DNA of 64,000 nt from Lepiota brunneoincarnata (taxonomy: Eukaryota > Basidiomycota > Agaricomycetes > Agaricales > Agaricaceae). Both the position numbers and the translations under genes were made by a program. Shown here piece after piece: positions 23,585 to 35,221 of this stretch (positions are counted from its first letter, which is position 1; each line of letters starts with the position of its first letter). The DNA lies in NCBI GenBank assembly GCA_023014365.1, contig JAEBUN010000004.1:1240001-1304000 (forward strand), read 5' to 3'. The notes beneath the pieces were generated by a model. It saw only the letters and a program-made list of their open reading frames with translations. It made no database searches and had not been told where the DNA came from.

Positions 23585-24559
23585 ATGTTCACCACACAAA
23601 TGGAACTAGACTTAGAGACCGACGAACTGGTGGCCGTCCTACCAGTCCATTTTACCAACAAGCTCGTCCCCAATGTCCAGCTGCACCAGTTCCCGTTGCT
23701 CAACCGCCCGCTACAGGTTCCTCCTTCCGCTCGGCCAAGTGGCAAACGTATCTCTGCTCGAATCAAACCCGAATTTCGTCGTATGGAACTCCACATCCCT
23801 GCTGATACCCGATCAGAGGTATGGAACAGCGATAAAGCCCGCGATTTGGGTGCAGCGCAGGTAGATGATGATGTGGATAAAAATCAAGACAGGAGGAGAC
23901 CTAAAGAAGGAGAGGAACCGTATCTAAACGAAATCAGGCTCCAGAGTGAACAGATACCTCAAAGAGGCGCCCAAATGCTAGGGATTGTGCGCAATGGTGT
24001 GGTATAGGCGTGATTCCCTTTGCTATCCTGGAACTTAAAACAGCGATTTGCAGGGAAACTTAATCTCCACCCTATCAGTGAATTACACCAGTTCCGACCG
24101 GCGCTCACCTACTTGGACATTCTATCGCGCCGCAACAGGCGTAACCGTTTGGGCGGATCTGACTCTGACTCTGACGACGGGCCTCCGCCAGATCCTGACG
24201 ACCCTGCTCCCGCAGAAGTCCCAAAACAGGAGAAGAAGACGACAGGTCCCGGAAAAGAAGTTCAAGTGTCTGCCAGAAAAACCGACGACAAGAGCGGGCT
24301 CTCTGCGCTGGGTAGTCTTTCTGCCATCCGTCGTGATATGTTGCGCGCCATCAGGGCAGAGGAGGATGAGGAATGGAATGATTTGCAGTTTTATGATGTT
24401 ACGGTTCGTCCTTGTTGCTTGTAACAAATTCCATCCTCGAATGATGATCAGACAGATGAATCGGCGAAAATATTTGAGACGATATTCTCGCAGCAGTCCC
24501 ACACACTTACAACCAAAGACGATATCACTTTGTTCCTCAGGGATATTAAAGGACTATAA
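23585..24559 (+). CDS. RPC37: RNA polymerase III subunit RPC37/RPC5
   Basis: Exons 23585-23996, 24054-24403 and 24452-24559 give 870 nt, 289 aa, close to yeast Rpc37 (282 aa). The Sin-like RPC5 domain is recognisable: DELVAVLPVHFTNKLVPNVQ, then LHQFPLLNRPLQ, IKPEFRRMELHIPADT, EIRLQSEQIPQRGAQMLGIV and, across the first splice, RNGKLNLHPISELHQFRPAL. The central region is acidic and Pro-rich. The C-terminus ends FLRDIKGL. RPC37 pairs with RPC53 in a TFIIF-like module of Pol III. That module acts in promoter opening, termination and reinitiation at tRNA and 5S genes. The next gene on the same strand starts only 65-101 bp downstream. Confidence 0.9.
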
Positions 24560-24624
24560 ATTACCGTTCGTGGGCCTCCGCCCGGAAGAAGTATTTGCTC
24601 TACCAGAAAAGCCTCAAGTCAACT

Positions 24625-27600
24625 ATGACAAACAAAGTGATCTCACCTACATCCGAAACGATGTCGAGCGACACAGAATCAGAATCAGAACAAGACCGCG
24701 AGAGGACACAAGACTCCAATCTCCTAAAAAGCGAGGAGTTCATACATCCAGATGGCTATCGATTGTCACTTGACGAGGCTCTTCGGATCCTGGACATCCC
24801 CGACGCATACAGTCATACTCCTGGGCGTAAGATTATCCCGCCGTTGCGTTGCATCTGACCCATGTCTTGTAGTCTCACTTGCACTCACCCACCAATTGGA
24901 CTTAGCTTCGCATGACGTTGGTACTGGATTCGATCAGCGGGCTGCACGCACGTTCCAACGCTTAGGTATCTTTATGTTTCTACCTTCCAGAAAACAAGAT
25001 ACCCCAATGGACCACTTTAGTCACCGGGAAAGCCCTGAACAACCTCCTTCAAGTACGCTCCAAGCTACGGGCAGAGCAGCCCGCCTCGGTCAAACACTTT
25101 GTGACCTGGGTCGACATCATCCTAGCTAAGCTTGGGTCATTGGTGCTCTCCGTGGTAGATGAACCAAGCAAACGGCAGCACAGCGGGATTTACAGCGAAA
25201 CAATCAATAAGCATATAGAGCAGGATGCTGCTCGTGCAGCCAGTCAGTTGCCCGGTATGTATCACAAAGCTCCTATTCCCCGTTCCCCCCCAGTAACCTC
25301 CCAACCCGTAGAACAATGGGAAGCGTTTCCTTCTGCATTGAACGCGCAGCATCTTTCTCCAGCTACCAAACGACTGATCCTCCGCCTCCTATTCGGAGTG
25401 TTGGTGATGCGATCTGACCTAGATGGGGTTCATGAAATGACGTAAGGCCTCGACGCTTCGTTACCATCCGTCTGCATCTAATTCCCTCTAGTGCTAGTGA
25501 ACTGCAGGGCATATTGGATGTACTCGAAGCCAGCGTTCACGATTTTGTTCAACTTGACACGCCAGCTCGTTCTCCCCCCATCTCAAGAGATAAGACAGAT
25601 TGTGCCTTCTTCTTGAGTCTATATGCGGTCAAGACCTCTACCCATCCTGAATCTTTCAACTACCTGACCAGCGATGCAGACAATGGACGCTAAGAGGTGG
25701 AGTATCTATGGGTTCCCTAGCGACTTTGCACCGGTGAAACCTCGCTTCGAATCGCACTTGCTCGCTTTACTCGATTCTATTCTTCGTCCCCTGGACGAGG
25801 ATGTAGGGCTCGAATGGGGCGCCATGGACTCCATTGCTCGGGCCACATTATTTCGTTGGGGAAAGTTTGTTCCCTGGTGTTGGGCGATCTGGGTCGATCA
25901 CCGTCTTGCCGACGCTGAACTTGTCACGATCGTGGTGAGTGTAGCCTGAATGCACGGAAATTAGCTGCTCATTGCAATAGACCATCCTATGGCTTGGAAC
26001 TATCGACTATCCCTCCCGCAGCGACGGTGCGGTTGCCACGGCCACCCTGTCGGAGAATGCTTTCGCTGCCTTTGTCGCTCTTTCAGTGAGTAAGGCTCCA
26101 AGACTGTTATGAACAAGCTGTTCAAGTCGCCCTTTCCCCAGAATGTTCTAGTTTACGGCGTGAGCCAGTTAGAGGAGAGTAGCGCCCGTGCCTATCCAAT
26201 CCTGCTAGTGCTGGATAAAGCATGTCTATTATTGGTGTCGGTCTTTGATGGGGTCGTTTTCGCAGAGCTTTGTTCCGACAGACGGCTTGGACCATATGCT
26301 TTGAGGATATGTCGGAGTGTTCTGCGGCTTAGCGTTATCCGACCGGGGCTACTAGAGGTAGATCAGAACGCTTCAGGTAAGGGGACCGATTCGACCATCA
26401 TCCTGGGGGTAATATTTGTGTAGCTCTAGACAGCTATCTAGAGTTATTACTCAAGATGAACAAAGCAACGATCCAACAATCTCTGGCAGAGCTACAAGTG
26501 GACCGCCAAATCCTATTTTCCAGAGGGGTCGATAGTGGTGTGTGTCAGGATATGTTTCTGAAATAACATGCCGATCTTGAATTTCGTTCAAGTTTTCTCC
26601 AAAGCCAAACGGTGCGTACGAGGTCGATCATATTTGCTCCCTCACACATTTTCATCATGTATCAGCCTTTTAATCGAAGGGGAGGTACCCCCACAACCCT
26701 TATCGATGATCCGCTTCGCTCTCGGATTCCTTACACTTCTTTGTACCTCTGGAGTACGGGGGATTATTCTTCGGGAGAACGTCTCACCATTCTTCATGCG
26801 GTTACACGATCGTCTGACTGTTGGTGCATACTCCGGAGGACTCCGGAAGACGCTTCTCGGGCCCACGATAACCGCCATAACCGCTGCTGAGGAATACTTT
26901 CACCTGTCCGGCCCTTTCTCTTTTCCGCAGGACGAGTTATTCTGGAGACTGTGTTTGACAAACCAGCAAACCGGGATTTACGCCAGTCGTCAGTCAGGAT
27001 GATTCACTTAATGTTCCCGAGCTGAATCATGAATCATCAGTTGCGCAAGCCCAGTATATAATACGTGGTAAATATCCCCGAGGGTGGCTTTTCTCGTGCG
27101 AAATGCTAGGCCATTTTCGCGACTTGGTTCTGAGGACTATAACACAACGAATGCCATGCAATCTAGAACAAATCGCTCAACTGGCCTGTCCTAGCTTTTG
27201 TGTTGCCATAATTCAACTCCTGAAAGAGGATGTAAACGCTGAAGCTCGGGTGGCGCAATGCTTCTTCAAGAATTCTCCGTGGACAATGATGCTTTGCGTG
27301 GAGCTGAAAGTTTTGCTTTCGTCAGTGACGCCCCTTGTTAATCGCGGTCCCCACCTCGAACGTATGCGACGGATGTTGGTCGATGTTGGGGGCAATCTTC
27401 TAGACGTGGTTAGTGGGCCTCCTCATACGATACATGTGAATTTCTATCTCAGCTTGGCAGCTCTCGGGGATCAACTCTTCAGGATATGGGACGGGCGGGG
27501 TGAGCTTGGTTATCTTTTCGTAAATGGGCAATACTCAGATCCTCTGATGTTCAGATCTCTCATTTTGACACCCAGCTTTCCTTCCACCAGTCGCAGGTGA

Positions 27601-27771
27601 TAATGATTACTACAGAGAAGGGGTTCTGCCTATCGTCGTAGCTATAGAAGCGACATCTCCGCATCCCGGCCATTAGTGGACCAAATTGATGACAACAAAT
27701 GTTTTACAGAATTAAGGGTCTCGGACCCGGCGACCAATGCCTCCCAATGTTTCGTTCTGATTGGAGTATGA
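24625..27771 (+). CDS. large many-exon protein of unknown function
   Basis: One reading path of about 13 exons can be followed from an ATG at 24625 (or 24661) to a TGA at 27769-27771, about 850-900 residues. Examples of blocks are HPDGYRLSLDEALRILDIPD, SVKHFVTWVDIILAKLGSLV, SPATKRLILRLLFGVLVMRS, MDSIARATLFRWGKFVPWCW, NVLVYGVSQLEESSARAYPI, YLELLLKMNKATIQQSLAEL and PSFCVAIIQLLKEDVNAEAR. The last exon after a 51-nt intron reads SDISASRPLVDQIDDNKCF. The protein is mostly helical with many Leu/Trp, like an alpha-solenoid. The N-terminus is acidic. No family was recognised. Some introns deduced from frame are short (34 and 39 nt). Two genes instead of one cannot be excluded, but adjacent exons join in phase throughout. 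Confidence 0.65.
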
Positions 27772-28453
27772 GTCAGGCTACAGTGACGTTGAGCCCCAAG
27801 GAGCGTTCTGGGGTGGTTTGCATCTGAGAGTATTACGTTATATCATCTGAGGGGAGGAAGCCGAAGCTCGATAGGGGTTCTGGTCACGGGGAAAGCCCCG
27901 GAAAGCCAGTGGATCTGGGCACTACTTACGACGAAAGGAGGCTGGGTTTGTTTATGGGAACCTGTTCATTCTCCAGGCAATCCCCATTGACCTCGGGCTC
28001 CGATTTTAGTGTGATCCACTTGCAGCCAATTCCCCATGCTCTGCATCATTGCTACGCATGAACCATGGCATATATTTTTGCGGGTTCTGTCGGCGAACGC
28101 TTGTGCGTCGTGAGGGCGTAAGAGGGTCTTGATAAAAACAGGTGATGATCGTGGACGTAATCCTACATCTTCGCATTATGCACGACACTACACAGGTGCT
28201 GTGTGCTTTCGCTTGCTCCGCTGCCCCTGCCCATGCCGCTGGCGAAAATCCGAGTGACCAGGATAGAAGGGATAGTCGTCCGGTAGGTAAGGAGCTGACG
28301 GTGATATTGAGTTAGAGAGCGATGAATGATACATGGAGTAGCGGGGACAGTTATGGACCGGTTCTGGCGAGAGACTCGATCAGAGTGATTGAAGGCCATA
28401 TGATAGGTTTATGGAAGGACCCCCGACGTGTTAAGGCTCATTGTGCTCCGAGT

Positions 28454-28459
28454 CACGTG
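28454..28459. promoter_or_regulatory. E-box CACGTG
   Basis: A CACGTG core (context GTCACGTGGG) lies 94-99 bp upstream of the ATG at 28553. bHLH factors such as Cbf1 or SREBP-like proteins bind this core. The site is inferred from sequence only. Confidence 0.45.
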
Positions 28460-28477
28460 GGTTGGCGTCACTCTGCA

Positions 28478-28483
28478 TATAAA
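28478..28483 (+). promoter_or_regulatory. TATA-like box
   Basis: TATAAA lies 70-75 bp upstream of the ATG at 28553 and 18 bp after the E-box. The spacing is plausible for a core promoter. Confidence 0.45.
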
Positions 28484-28552
28484 GTAAGGGGCGGCGTCCA
28501 CCTTTCTCGTCCCTGGCCCACGGACCCCTCGACCGCCAATTCTCAACCTCCC

Positions 28553-29765
28553 ATGGCTTCTATCCGTCCCCACCACTCGCGCCGCAGGTCCCGCTCAGCA
28601 TCCAACACCTCCCCGATTCCCCGCCGCTCCCCCGATAACTCCCTCAGAATCGCCGCCAAGCGCACTCACCCCATACAGACCTTCAGCCCCCCCATGAACC
28701 AAGGGTCGACGCCGCAAAAATGGGACCTCGATGCGTGGAGAATAGGCAAGAGGCGGCGTCGTGACATTTCAGTACGTCTGTCCCACTGCACATCGCTGCT
28801 TCCCTCGTGCTGACACCATTCAGTCTCCGGATGTCACTATGGATTTCGCTCAAGATCAAGGGCAGCATGATATACGCTGCCCTGCTATCCCCCCTAGATC
28901 TACATTTCCCGCTTCGTCTGCAGATTTCAACATTTTTCCTAGGCCTGACCGCACCTCACGGCGTCGCACTAGCTATTCTTCCCCTGTACGGTCGGACAGT
29001 TGTCTTCCCAACACACCTAATCATACCGAGCTAACTCGCCTTCGCTCGAATGCCTTTTGGGAGCTCCATCGGAGCGTCGCCGAAAACGGCGAGGGTTTTA
29101 TCCAGCGTATGCGCGATTACGAGTGCATTCGTTCTCGCCAAATATCCGACCCTTCCCGCGGCGCGCGCAAGCGTTCATTCGTCCTTCAAACTACCCGAAA
29201 TTCCTCCCACATGCGTGATTCAGATGTCTCAGACGACGACGATGATGACATCCAAATTCTTGCTGGAGGGGTTTCCAGTGATCCTTCGCATTCTCCACAT
29301 CATAACAAAAGGGCGGCTTCATTGAATGTACTCGGTTACAATCGGCGACATCCCGAAGTCATCTGCTCCGAGAGTGCCAGGTCTACCCCCCCATCTGCAT
29401 TTAACCATTCACTTATGCCCGCATATCACTCGGGCGGGGAAGGGTTTTCTACGCCGACTAACACTGGTTCCCCCAGCTCGTCCTCAGTCTCCATCCTTTC
29501 AACTACCCCTTCATCCCTCTCTTCACCTGTTGGTTCTCGATCTCCCGATGTAGATGTCTGCTCAATCCTCTCCCTCCCTTCGTCACTCCTACCTTTCCCT
29601 TCCTTTAACAACTCGTCCGATACGTCGTCCTCAGAGAAAGCCGTGGCCGAGTTGAGTCTCGCCCTAGCCAACGGTGCAGGAAGTCTCAGTGACTATAGTT
29701 CTCTTCAAAACATCACCGGTCTACAACAGATGGATGAGGGCGATCCCGGAGAGTTATGGCATTGA
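28553..29765 (+). CDS. unrecognised Ser/Arg-rich, probably nuclear protein
   Basis: Two exons, 28553-28771 and 28824-29765, give 1161 nt, 386 aa. The N-terminus is strongly basic (HHSRRRSRSAS, GKRRRRD), suggesting nuclear import. A compact conserved-looking helix follows in the middle (LRSNAFWELHRSVAENG, then GFIQRMRDYECIRSRQ). An acidic patch of consecutive Asp precedes IQILAGG. The rest is Ser/Thr/Pro-rich and disordered. The C-terminus is rich in short hydrophobic motifs (AELSLALANGAG). I do not recognise a family. The single splice is clear, and the ATG sits 70 bp after a TATA-like box. Confidence 0.72.
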
Positions 29766-30172
29766 TCCTCTCATCTCGTCGCAACACCCCTGACTGCCTC
29801 CTGGGTGTGTTTTTTCGAGTTTCAAACGGAACCTTCATTTTCCCTCATCCTTCGTCATATATGGAGCCAAAGGCTCTTAGTTATATCTCCTTGCTCCTTG
29901 TTTCGATCGTCTCATACATTCACCACGCATATTAGCACCAATCACCCAAAGACCTTGTATACTTATACATTAACTCATCACATCTTCAAGTTTTGTAGCC
30001 TTCCGTGTCATGTATCTGTTTGTCAAGCCGCCCTCATCTCCTAAACGTGGTATTGCAGGATTGTGAGAATAGCATGTAATTCAAAAAGAGAGTGCGGGGA
30101 CGCCATATCATTAGTGTGCATTAGTGTCCAATAATGTATCGATAGTACGATGAGTGGTAGCTTTCACCGCGG
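29766..30172. other. intergenic, converging 3' ends
   Basis: This region lies between two converging genes. It is pyrimidine-rich on the + strand in its first half and contains no supported gene, RNA or repeat. Confidence 0.5.
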
Positions 30173-30954
30173 TTATGGGAGAGGGGAGACGGTTGGCACC
30201 TTGAATGGGGCGCATGGGCTACTGGACAGGAGCAATGGAGAGCTTGACGGGGGAGGCGGCAGGGACAGTGGCTGATGTCTGCAGTTCTCTTCCCGCTCAT
30301 GCTGGAGCTGGCTGACCAGTGCCTCCATTTCGATGCGGCGTTTCATTTCCCGTAAATGTTGATCCTCTGCCTGCATTCGAGCTCGCACCTCTGCTGCCAG
30401 AGCATTTCGTAGCTCTGGTGATAAAGATATTTTAGCGTGGTGATTGCCAATTATTGGGGAAACGGGGCACTAACGCAAGATGAGAAGGTTCAAGTTGGCT
30501 TGTTGAGGTTCTGAGGGCATACTACCCCTCGAGTCTTGAGGCTGTGGCCGGCAGTTGATCTTTGGCCAAAGATTCGCATTGGCGGGACCATTGTCCTGGA
30601 GGCGAAGGCTCTGAAACTCGACTTCGAGTTCCGTATCTTGCGTGGCTTGTTTCCGGTTCCCTTCCATGTCATCGTCGTCGGCATGATGCACCATAAGAGG
30701 ACCAGCTCGTGAGAATAGTCCCGCGCGCTTTGAAGAACATTTTGGAGAAGAGAACTCCCTTCGGAGCCGCAGTGTCTTTGATGCTGAGGAGCCTTCTGCC
30801 ACAGCGTTGAAATAACTACGATCTGTTATTCCACATGGGCAAAGATCCAAAGATGCAATAGTTCGTGGGGGGGGGGGGGGCACATACCACTCAGTGTTCG
30901 TCGTAGCCTGTTCGGAGTTTTAGGGGGGGGAATGTTCTCTGCATTGTGCGACAT
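30173..30954 (-). CDS. unrecognised protein with C-terminal coiled coil
   Basis: Exons 30954-30888, 30822-30475 and 30414-30173 give 657 nt, 218 aa. The ATG at 30954 opens MSHNAENIPPPKTPNRLRRT, which splices to LSDRSYFNAVAEGSSASKTL, a phosphosite-like Arg/Ser motif. An Arg-rich segment and an acidic stretch (HHADDDDMEG) follow. The last exon forms a charged coiled coil (AEDQHLREMKRRIEMEALVS) before a Pro/Ser tail. No family was recognised. The first intron contains a run of 14 C on the coding strand (30867-30880). A tempting ATG at 30885 lies inside that intron and is out of frame, so it was not used. Confidence 0.68.
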
Positions 30955-31784
30955 TCGTAAACTTCTCTTCGGGTAGGGTGTGTCTGTTCAAAAGTGTTTA
31001 CAGACATGGTCAAGGAAAGCAGTGGCCGATCCCACGTACAGGTATGACCCAAAGATACACGTTGCGAATAATGGCGCAACGGTAGCGTTGGATGTTTCGG
31101 ACGTTTGGCGTGAAGACGAAGAGAAGAGTGGCCTGTTGCTGTCTCCTCAGTTCTCTTTGACGATTGGTGAAACGAAGAGGATGCCGCATACCGGATTTCT
31201 TCAAAGGTGTTACCAGGACACGGTCTGTCCGCATCGTTGGAATGTTCACTCTATGTTGCTCTGGCTAATAAATACGCACCCATAAGTGTTTTACGTGACA
31301 GAACGGGCGAATTGCTTGGTAGGATGGCAGGACGTTCCATTGCTGGCTCGGAAAGCGGCTGAGCTGAAGTCATAGACTGTGCATTCCAACCATTGGCTAG
31401 ATAACCACGGTCGACATCCATAAGTAATAGAAGTGGGGAGACGTAGCAGTCAGAGATGTGGACTCGACTCATATATATGTATATATACACATATCAATTC
31501 AATACATGGTGTGATAGAAAAATGGGCAACCCTGAAAGGTTGAAGCCCGCATCACGCCGTGGTCCTGCAGCCGAAGCCGTACTCAGCACACTATAGGTTT
31601 AGGAAATATAAACTTTGTAGCACAGGGGGTCCATGTACAAATACAGGAGTCACCAGAAGGTATAAAGAGTCCAGAACGCAAGAATACATTACAGAGCAGA
31701 GCCGAGAACTTTCAGGGCTAGAGCTCGCAGGATCTATAAGACACATTAAGCAACCCATGAATATTTACACCTCTCTCAAGTAGG
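30955..31784. other. intergenic with AT simple repeat
   Basis: About 830 bp without a supported gene. An AT/TA-rich simple stretch (ATATATATGTATATATACAC and flanks) lies at 31471-31493. Open frames on both strands look random. Confidence 0.5.
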
Positions 31785-32537
31785 TCAACCCACCTCGGCC
31801 TTCTGAGTTCCGCCCAGTTCACTGAAGACAGCGGCTACAGACTTTCCCTTTGCGTCCCGAACAGCTCCTAAACGATTACCGGCGAATGCCCCAAGCATCA
31901 GCCCGGGGACATTGGCGACGATGAATCCGATTCCAGCACCACATGCAGCCCCTAACCAACTCCAGAGCGGGACCCGTCTCTCGACCTCTGGACGTAGAAG
32001 CTAAAAACTACATGGTTAATTTGGAACGACAAACACACGCAAGTAGCGACTGGGACCTCTTCAAAAACATCAGCAAATACGCCTTCCGGGTCAGGCTGCG
32101 CTGCAGGTGCTTCTCCGGGTCGGTTGGGGGCCGCACCACCAAACATGTTCGCAAACTGGGAGAAGAAGTTGTAGGTTGAATTAGGATTATCTGTCCGATC
32201 TGGGCGAGCGTTGTAGAGAATATCATATTCTTTGCGTCGCTGTGTATCAGACAGGACATAGTATGCGTCTGCAACAGCCTAACTGTGCGTCAGCGCCGTC
32301 CCAACACATCGGAATTTGGAGTACCTGGAATCTTTCCGTTGCAGCTTGTTTCTCGGCGGGACCGGCATTGACTAGTCTGTCAGGGTGGGTCCTAGCTAAA
32401 GTCCATTAGTTGGAACCCCCTGGGTATTCTAACTGGATCAACCTTAGGGACTCCTTTCTGTATGCCTGGCGCACCTCTTCCTGGGTGGCTGTCTTGGGGA
32501 CATTGAGAAGCTTGTAATAGTCAGGAAATTGGGACAT
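31785..32537 (-). CDS. J-domain (DnaJ-like) co-chaperone with hydrophobic C-terminus
   Basis: Exons 32537-32443, 32391-32325, 32278-32057 and 32000-31785 give 600 nt, 199 aa. A complete J domain occupies residues 5-75. It starts DYYKLLNVPKTATQEEVRQA, has the catalytic HPD tripeptide in THPDRLVNAG and continues AVADAYYVLSDTQRRKEYDI. No Gly/Phe or zinc region follows, so this is a type III J protein. Residues about 135-170 are hydrophobic and Gly-rich (WSWLGAACGAGIGFIVANVP), probably a membrane segment. J proteins stimulate Hsp70 ATPase activity. The membrane segment suggests local action at an organelle surface, but which organelle is unknown. A perfect TGACGTCA palindrome lies 36-43 bp upstream of the ATG. 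Confidence 0.9.
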
Positions 32538-32572
32538 GTTGGCAAGGTGCAAGAAAGAAACAGCACTAGGTG

Positions 32573-32580
32573 TGACGTCA
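32573..32580. promoter_or_regulatory. CRE palindrome TGACGTCA
   Basis: A perfect 8-bp CRE/ATF site lies 36 bp upstream of the J-protein ATG at 32537. bZIP factors of the ATF/CREB class bind this sequence. Function is inferred from the motif and position. Confidence 0.45.
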
Positions 32581-32624
32581 CATTATGCTAAATACAAAAA
32601 CACAGGTGATGCATAAATTGAGTA

Positions 32625-35221
32625 CTATGACTTGGGTCCAAGCAGCGGTGGTGGCCGTGGCCGTTCGTACGCTTCAGGTACATCTTCATTCAGCACATCT
32701 GACGTCCTGGGTACACTAATCTGGGCCTTGTGAGTTGCAACACGCACAGCCCGACTGGCCCGACGTGGTCCCAGTGGCACCATTGTGCTGCTTGGCAGAG
32801 AGACAGGGGCAGAACCAACTGCTGTCCCGAGCAAGAAAGGTTTCAGGCCTGCACTCGAGTCTCTGTGCCTGACAAAGGGAGAAGACTGGGATTCACTCCG
32901 GGAAATTGTCGGCAATGTGATAGGTGGGACGACCTTTCGTTCACTGGCAACAAACGGTAGGAGCATGGGTCTCAAGTTGGACACGGGGGATTCGTTGGCT
33001 ACCGTGTAAGACGGGAGTTTAAGTTCATCACCAGTTCGTACATTGCCAAGATCTGAATCAACGATCGATGCACTTCGAAACTCACTGGACGGAAGTGTTG
33101 TTGGTGTTGCTGTGGTCGTATTCCGATTCCCCGGCTCTGTCAGGTCTTTTTTTTTTTCGGGTTTTTGAGCGGGGTCCTAGCCACATAAATAGTAAGAGGC
33201 ACTCACCACCAATAAAAGATGTCACATCATATTGCGTCCCGGCAGAAGCTAGTCTCGCCTCGATACCGCCCTGCGACGGAGAGCCCGGTATAGACGACGT
33301 GAAAGGGATTTGGATCGAACCACTGAGAGAACGTCGAGCGACCTTGCGTCGCAGAGCGAACGGTCTCGCATACCGATTAGGGGAATCCACCAGTGCTCTC
33401 GGGCCGCGCAGGTGGTTCGGGGAAAACGCTCAGCGAGAAATCACTGCGTGGGGACTGTGAATCGTTGAGTGTGCTCTGCGGTCTACTTCTCGTGCTTGCC
33501 GGAGCCTCCCCAGCGATTGACGAGCGTTCGGGAGCAGTCATTGGCTGCTGGGTGACTGTAATATCCAGCGAAAGCAGCTTAAGGTTGGCGATACTTTTGT
33601 CAAGTTCACTTTGCTGCTTCATGAGTTCGTCGAAGGAAGTGAGACTGTCAGTAGGACGGCTGGGTGGCTGGGCCACAAGGGACGCCTGGCTGACCGAGTT
33701 TGGGTTGATTGGATCATCCCGATGATAGCCAGACGGCTGGTTGGAAGCTGAGTCCATATCAGTGATAGTGTTTTGAGTTTCAGAATCAAGATCCATTGTA
33801 TAATAATTCAGCGAAATTCCGGCCATCAGCGAGTCTCCGGGAGAGTCGACCTCCCCAACCTGAGACGGTAGTGCTGGTGTTATGATATCAAAATGGAGTT
33901 CCGGTCTCTTTGGTATGTCCACTGGTAAGACAACTGGAGACTTTCGGTGTGACTTTGGCGAAATGGATTGGGTGATCTCTGTTGACCCCTCGCTCTGTTC
34001 CAAAACAGGCGACATAGTACAGTTGACCCACATGGAACGTCTGGAAGAAGCAGATACGCGGACTGGGGACCTGAACCTTTCCAAGGGTGTGGGTAATGTC
34101 CGATCGACCGCCATTATCGAGGGGCTCCTCTGTGATGCCGGCGGTTGGAGATTTGTGGTATTGACGAAGAGGTCCTTGGGTTTTTCTTCGTTGGTGGATG
34201 TCTGGGCTGCTTCCCTATCGTCAATGGGAATCCGAGCAGCATCTGCTCTGCGAAAAGTGCCGATAAGGCTGTAGAGAATAAGCACATAAATGCTGACAGC
34301 GCGAAGGAAGCGACCGAGCACTGTTTCGGAGAAGGAGACTGGTCCGGAAGTGAGTCTTCACAAATAAGTGATGTAAAGCGGACGTACAGGAAATAAGGTT
34401 ACCGACGCCTACAGCAGTTGTAATGGCAAGCGCAAGGAGTAACCCGAGATAGGACTTGAAGGGGATCCACCAGGTGAGAGAGGGCGAAACAAAGACGTTG
34501 AGAAGAACCTTGAGGATAAAAACCGCCGATGCTACGATTTCTAATGTAGACTCTGCGATGTAGACGCTCCCGTAACGTCGTTGATCGTCTATGATGCGCC
34601 AAATAATCTGCAGAAGTGGAATCACGATGGCCAGGACCAAAGTAAACCACTTAAGGACCATCCCGACGAGACCCCACCGTGTCCAGCTAGCGCTGTGAGT
34701 CCCTAAGCGACGAGAAGTGTGGTTCAATGAGCGAATCGATTTGGGTCGTTCTGACCCTGGGCACTGTGCGACAGCTTTCCATAGGAACAGGAGCAGAAAG
34801 CCGTCCGACAGGGCCAGCCCGACCTCTCGTCCAATAATAAAACCAGACACGGCGCTGAGATTGATATTCCGGGGAACCTCCGTGGGACCCCGGATGAGGA
34901 GCTGACCGAGATCGAGAATGGCAACAACGAAGAGCAGAAGGGATGCGATGGACAGGTATAGTACAACACTAGAAATGAGCATTAGTTAGAGCGCGATCAT
35001 GGACGTCAAGATATCTCTACACACGGATTCACTCGCTTCATGACGAAAATGAAGGTGATAAAGCCCATAGCCATCAGTCCGACACAAAACAAGGGGATAT
35101 CGGTCAAGACATGCTTCAAACTGCCAGAAACCATGTTAATGAAAGGTCCTCGATGCAGAATTTCACTTACTGCCAGGTCCTCGTCGAGAGCAAGGGATAG
35201 AGGCGGCACATCACTGGACAT
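32625..35221 (-). CDS. seven-transmembrane protein with long cytoplasmic tail
   Basis: The first exons are 35221-35025, 34968-34388 and from 34320. They join in phase and give seven hydrophobic segments: IPLFCVGLMAMGFITFIFVM, VVLYLSIASLLLFVVAILDL, IIGREVGLALSDGFLLLFLW, LKWFTLVLAIVIPLLQIIWR, STLEIVASAVFILKVLLNVF, LGLLLALAITTAVGVGNLIS and FLRAVSIYVLILYSLIGTF. A Ser/Pro-rich tail of more than 400 residues follows, ending PPPLLGPKS at the stop at 32625. The tail crosses introns near 33440-33350 and 33200-33120 that I could not fix exactly. The topology resembles fungal GPCR-like proteins. No signature of a known class was seen, so receptor function is an inference. Confidence 0.7.

Larger units (their letters stand above)
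27772..28552. other. intergenic with promoter of the 28553 gene
   Basis: There is no supported gene here. Open frames on both strands are short and lack family resemblance. The right end holds a CACGTG E-box (28454-28459) and a TATA-like element (28478-28483), annotated separately. Confidence 0.5.

Noticed and set aside
30883..30885. ATG directly before the poly-C run as start of the 30173 gene
   Set aside because: It is out of frame with the protein. An upstream ATG at 30954 with a perfect GTATGT donor gives a continuous product.
31010..31249. Arg-rich open frame in the 30955-31784 gap
   Set aside because: It has no family resemblance, no splice context, and a composition expected from random sequence.
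35120..35171. GTAAGT...CAG segment inside the first exon of the second 7TM gene as an intron
   Set aside because: Removing it shifts the frame and destroys the first membrane segment, whereas reading through keeps a continuous protein.
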